From QUBU01 sp014337915 (GTDB taxonomy: Bacteria > Pseudomonadota > Gammaproteobacteria > Steroidobacterales > GCA-2729495): 64,000 bases of DNA. This document shows positions 59,717 through 64,000 of this stretch, one piece after another; position 1 is the first letter of the stretch, and each line of letters opens with the position of its first letter. A model generated the notes under the pieces. The model saw only the letters and a program-made list of their open reading frames with translations. It made no database searches and was not told where the DNA came from. A program made the position numbers and the translations under genes. The stretch is taken from assembly GCA_030263395.1 (NCBI GenBank), contig SZOW01000008.1, forward strand, positions 62,001 through 126,000, given 5' to 3'.

Positions 59717-60298
59717 TCAGCCGAGGTTCTTCTCGACGAACTCCCAGTTCACCAGGTGATTCAGGAAGGTGTCGATGTACTTCGGCCGGTCGTTACGGTA
59801 GTCGATGTAGTAAGCGTGTTCCCAGACGTCGATCGTCAGCAGCGGCGTCTGGCCGTGGGCGAGCGGCGTGTCCGCATTCGCGGTCTTGGCCACCTTCAGC
59901 TTGCCCTGCGCGTCGCGTACCAGCCAGGCCCAGCCGGAGCCGAACTGGGTTGCCGCCGCAGTGCTGAACTCCTCGCGGAACTTCGCGAAGCTGCCGAAGG
60001 CGGCGTCGATGGCCTTGCCGAGCTTGCCGGCCGGCGTGCCGCCGCCATTGGGCTTCAGGCAATGCCAGTAGAACGTGTGGTTGTACACCTGGGCGGCGTT
60101 GTTGAAGATGCCGCCTTCGGAATCGCGCACGATGTCCTCGAGGGACCGCTGTGCCAGCGGCGTGCCGTCGATCAGCTTGTTCAGGTTGTTGACGTAGGCG
60201 TTGTGGTGCTTGCCGTAGTGGAAGTCGATGGTCTCGGCGCTGATGTGCGGGGCGAGTGCGTCCCTGGCCCATGGCAGGGCCGGCAGCTGGATTGCCAT
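59717..60298 (-). CDS. sodB: Iron superoxide dismutase
   Basis: A 193-residue Fe/Mn SOD. Metal ligands are H27 (DFHYGKHH), H74 (VYNHTFYWHCL), D157 and H161 (DVWEHAYYIDY). Gln70 in FNNAAQVYNHTFYW marks the iron type. It removes superoxide in the cytoplasm. It starts 31 bp after the idi stop, so it could be read through from the isoprenoid operon. A typical ribosome site (GGAGAT) precedes the ATG. Confidence 0.95.
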   Translation of the reverse strand: MAIQLPALPWARDALAPHISAETIDFHYGKHHNAYVNNLNKLIDGTPLAQRSLEDIVRDSEGGIFNNAAQVYNHTFYWHCLKPNGGGTPAGKLGKAIDAAFGSFAKFREEFSTAAATQFGSGWAWLVRDAQGKLKVAKTANADTPLAHGQTPLLTIDVWEHAYYIDYRNDRPKYIDTFLNHLVNWEFVEKNLG

Positions 60299-60329
60299 TC
60301 TCGGATCTCCTTGGTTCTTGGCTTTCGGG

Positions 60330-60919
60330 TTATTTAAGAGTCGGTTGGCGGCCCTGTAGTTCCTGGGCGGCCAGGCCAGGCAGGTAAAGCGCCGTGATCT
60401 GTGGCCATTCCAGCCGCAGCCAGGGCGTGTACTGCTCCGGGCGGGCGGCCATGTCGGCGGTCAGCGCCGCCGGGGCGACGTAGCGCCAGGCAGCGATTTC
60501 CGCGGCATCCGCGCGCGGCTCGCCATCGGTGATGCCGGCGAAGACCCAGCACAGTTCGTGCTCCGTGCCGATCTGCTGGTACTCCGCACGGTATTCGAAC
60601 TTGTAGAGGAAGCGCAGCTCCGCGGTGAGCGCCAGTTCCTCGGCCAGGCGCCGGCGCGCCGCCGCCTCCACCGTTTCGCCCTGGCGCGGATGACTGCAGC
60701 AGGTATTGGACCAGAACAGCGGCCAGAGCGGCTTCGCGGCGCTGCGTTGCTGGAGCAGCAGTTCACCCCGGCGGTTGAACAGGAACACCGAGAAGGCACG
60801 ATGCAGGCGGCCAGTGCCCTGGTGGCACTCCTCCTTGGAAAGGAAGCCCGCCTCGCGATCGCTGGCGTCCACCAGGATCAGCGGGTCGCGCGGCCTGTTG
60901 GCGGCTGCGCCGAGGGCAC

Positions 60920-60923
<4 letters not shown>
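60330..60923 (-). CDS. idi: Isopentenyl-diphosphate delta-isomerase, type 1
   Basis: A 197-residue Nudix-fold isomerase that interconverts IPP and DMAPP. The catalytic Cys lies in WSNTCCSHPRQGE (E. coli NTVCGHP); the catalytic Glu is in GTEHELCWVF. The Nudix-like helix is GETVEAAARRRLAEELAL. It overlaps the stop of the HMG-CoA reductase/mevalonate kinase gene by 4 bp, so the two are translationally coupled. This places isomerisation right beside mevalonate production. Confidence 0.93.
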
Positions 60924-63187
<2,264 letters not shown>

Positions 63188-63341
63188 GGTGGCGATTCCG
63201 GGCGACTGGTGGTGGCGGGCCGGCGGTGCCGGCCGGTGCGGGACCGGTCCGCATCGTGGCAGGCCAGCAGCAATTATGCCATTTGCGGCCGGCCAACCCG
63301 ATGCCACAATGGCCGCTGCCTTCCGGAGGAACCCGCCCGCC

Positions 63342-64000
63342 ATGATCCGGCGCTACACGATGGCAGTCCTGCTGGCTGCCGCCCTGGCCTGCGTGCTGGC
63401 CACCCCGCGGCCGGCATGGGCCGAGGAGGGCATGTGGACCTTCGACAACTTTCCGCGTGAGGCGGTGCGCAGCCGCTACGGCGTCAGCATCGGCCAGGAC
63501 TGGCTGGACCGCGTGCGCCGGGCCACGGTGCGCCTCGAGGGCGGCTGCAGCGCTTCCATCGTCTCGCCATCCGGGCTGGTGCTGACCAACGAGCACTGCG
63601 TTCGGGACTGCCTGCAGCGCCTGTCCACGCCGTCCCGGGACATCGCCGGCGCCGGCTTCCTCGCCGCCGGCCGGGCCGGCGAGGAGCGCTGCGCGGCCGA
63701 GCAGGCCTCGATCCTGGAGCGCATCGAGAACGTCAGCGCCGCGGTGCAGGCGGCGGTGGGCGATGGCGTCGGCCCGGCCGCCAACGAGCGGCGCAAGGCG
63801 GCGCTCACCCGGCTGGAGCAGGCCTGCGAGGACGACTGGCGGCGGCGCGGCGACCCGCATTCCTGCGAGGCGGTGACGCTGTACGGTGGCGGGCAGTACT
63901 TCCTCTATCACTACCGCCGCTACGTCGACCTGCGCCTGGTGTTCGCGCCGGAAGCCGACATCGCTTTCTTCGGTGGTGACCTCGACAACTTCCGCTTCCC
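63342..64000 (+). CDS. S46 family peptidase (DPP7/DPP11-like), N-terminal part
   Basis: The gene runs off the right edge; 219 residues are visible. A signal peptide (MAVLLAAALACVLATPRPAWA) is followed by EGMWTFDNFPREAV and the serine-protease region SIVSPSGLVLTNEHCVRDCL, where His is the first member of the catalytic triad. The catalytic Asp region is in VFAPEADIAFFGGDLDNFRFP. This is the S46 dipeptidyl-peptidase pattern; these enzymes clip dipeptides from periplasmic peptides. It has GGAGGA upstream and is divergent from the HMG-CoA reductase fusion. Confidence 0.9.
   Translation, partial: MIRRYTMAVLLAAALACVLATPRPAWAEEGMWTFDNFPREAVRSRYGVSIGQDWLDRVRRATVRLEGGCSASIVSPSGLVLTNEHCVRDCLQRLSTPSRDIAGAGFLAAGRAGEERCAAEQASILERIENVSAAVQAAVGDGVGPAANERRKAALTRLEQACEDDWRRRGDPHSCEAVTLYGGGQYFLYHYRRYVDLRLVFAPEADIAFFGGDLDNFRF

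Overview
This window is a densely packed, GC-rich chromosome segment of a Gram-negative bacterium, most likely an environmental gammaproteobacterium. The evidence is ErpA-type Fe-S insertion, cbb3 oxidase assembly genes (ccoI-ccoS), a TonB-dependent receptor, lipid A/LPS-type glycosyltransferases, E. coli-like DAHP synthase, PurU and Fe-SOD, and many lipoproteins and Tat signals. The exact lineage cannot be fixed without a marker gene. No rRNA or tRNA gene was recognised.

Layout. 1-6 kb: end of a DUF6285 gene, a DUF4126 membrane protein, dodecin, and a GT39-GT2-LAB_N envelope glycosylation set followed by a secreted protein, a GFA-type protein and a DUF1015 protein. 6.8-8.1 kb: an RHH/ParE toxin-antitoxin pair and a broken DUF642 gene. 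8-12 kb: acid phosphatase lipoprotein, DUF1330, UspA, TerC and a Tat-exported amine oxidase. 12-16 kb: two paralogous TolB-like propellers on either side of a Rieske oxygenase. 16-20.5 kb: a divergent DUF882/L,D-transpeptidase pair for murein and two lipoproteins. 20.4-22.8 kb: an Fe-S island with a Grx-rhodanese fusion, two A-type carriers and a cysteine-rich MarR regulator. 23.9-27.3 kb: a decayed mobile/defence patch with an HsdR remnant, an intact Fic protein, an IS91-type transposase fragment and a VapBC-like pair. 27.6-33 kb: an MFS transporter, a flavoprotein with C-terminal haem motifs, and a divergent periplasmic molybdenum hydroxylase. 33-38 kb: ccoS, ccoI and a TonB receptor. 39-46.5 kb: a probable catabolic cluster of isochorismatase-type amidase, deacetylase, small basic protein, two tandem cupin-like proteins, MFS transporter, Rieske oxygenase and EAL protein. 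46.5-57 kb: mostly housekeeping and fatty or amino acid metabolism, including DAHP synthase, PurU, a GS-like ligase, acyl-CoA dehydrogenase, a cystathionine gamma-synthase type enzyme and Hsp20 with a sigma-32-like promoter. 57-64 kb: an octahaem cytochrome with TPRs, Fe-SOD, Idi and a fused HMG-CoA reductase/mevalonate kinase (mevalonate pathway), and the start of an S46 peptidase.

The strongest unusual items are the HMGR-mevalonate kinase fusion overlapping idi, the six-cysteine MarR protein between two Fe-S carriers, the 39-46 kb cluster with its tandem cupin duplication, the propeller-Rieske-propeller arrangement, and a 41-bp perfect inverted repeat between aro and purU. All function calls rest on reading motifs and remembered family resemblance, not on database searches.
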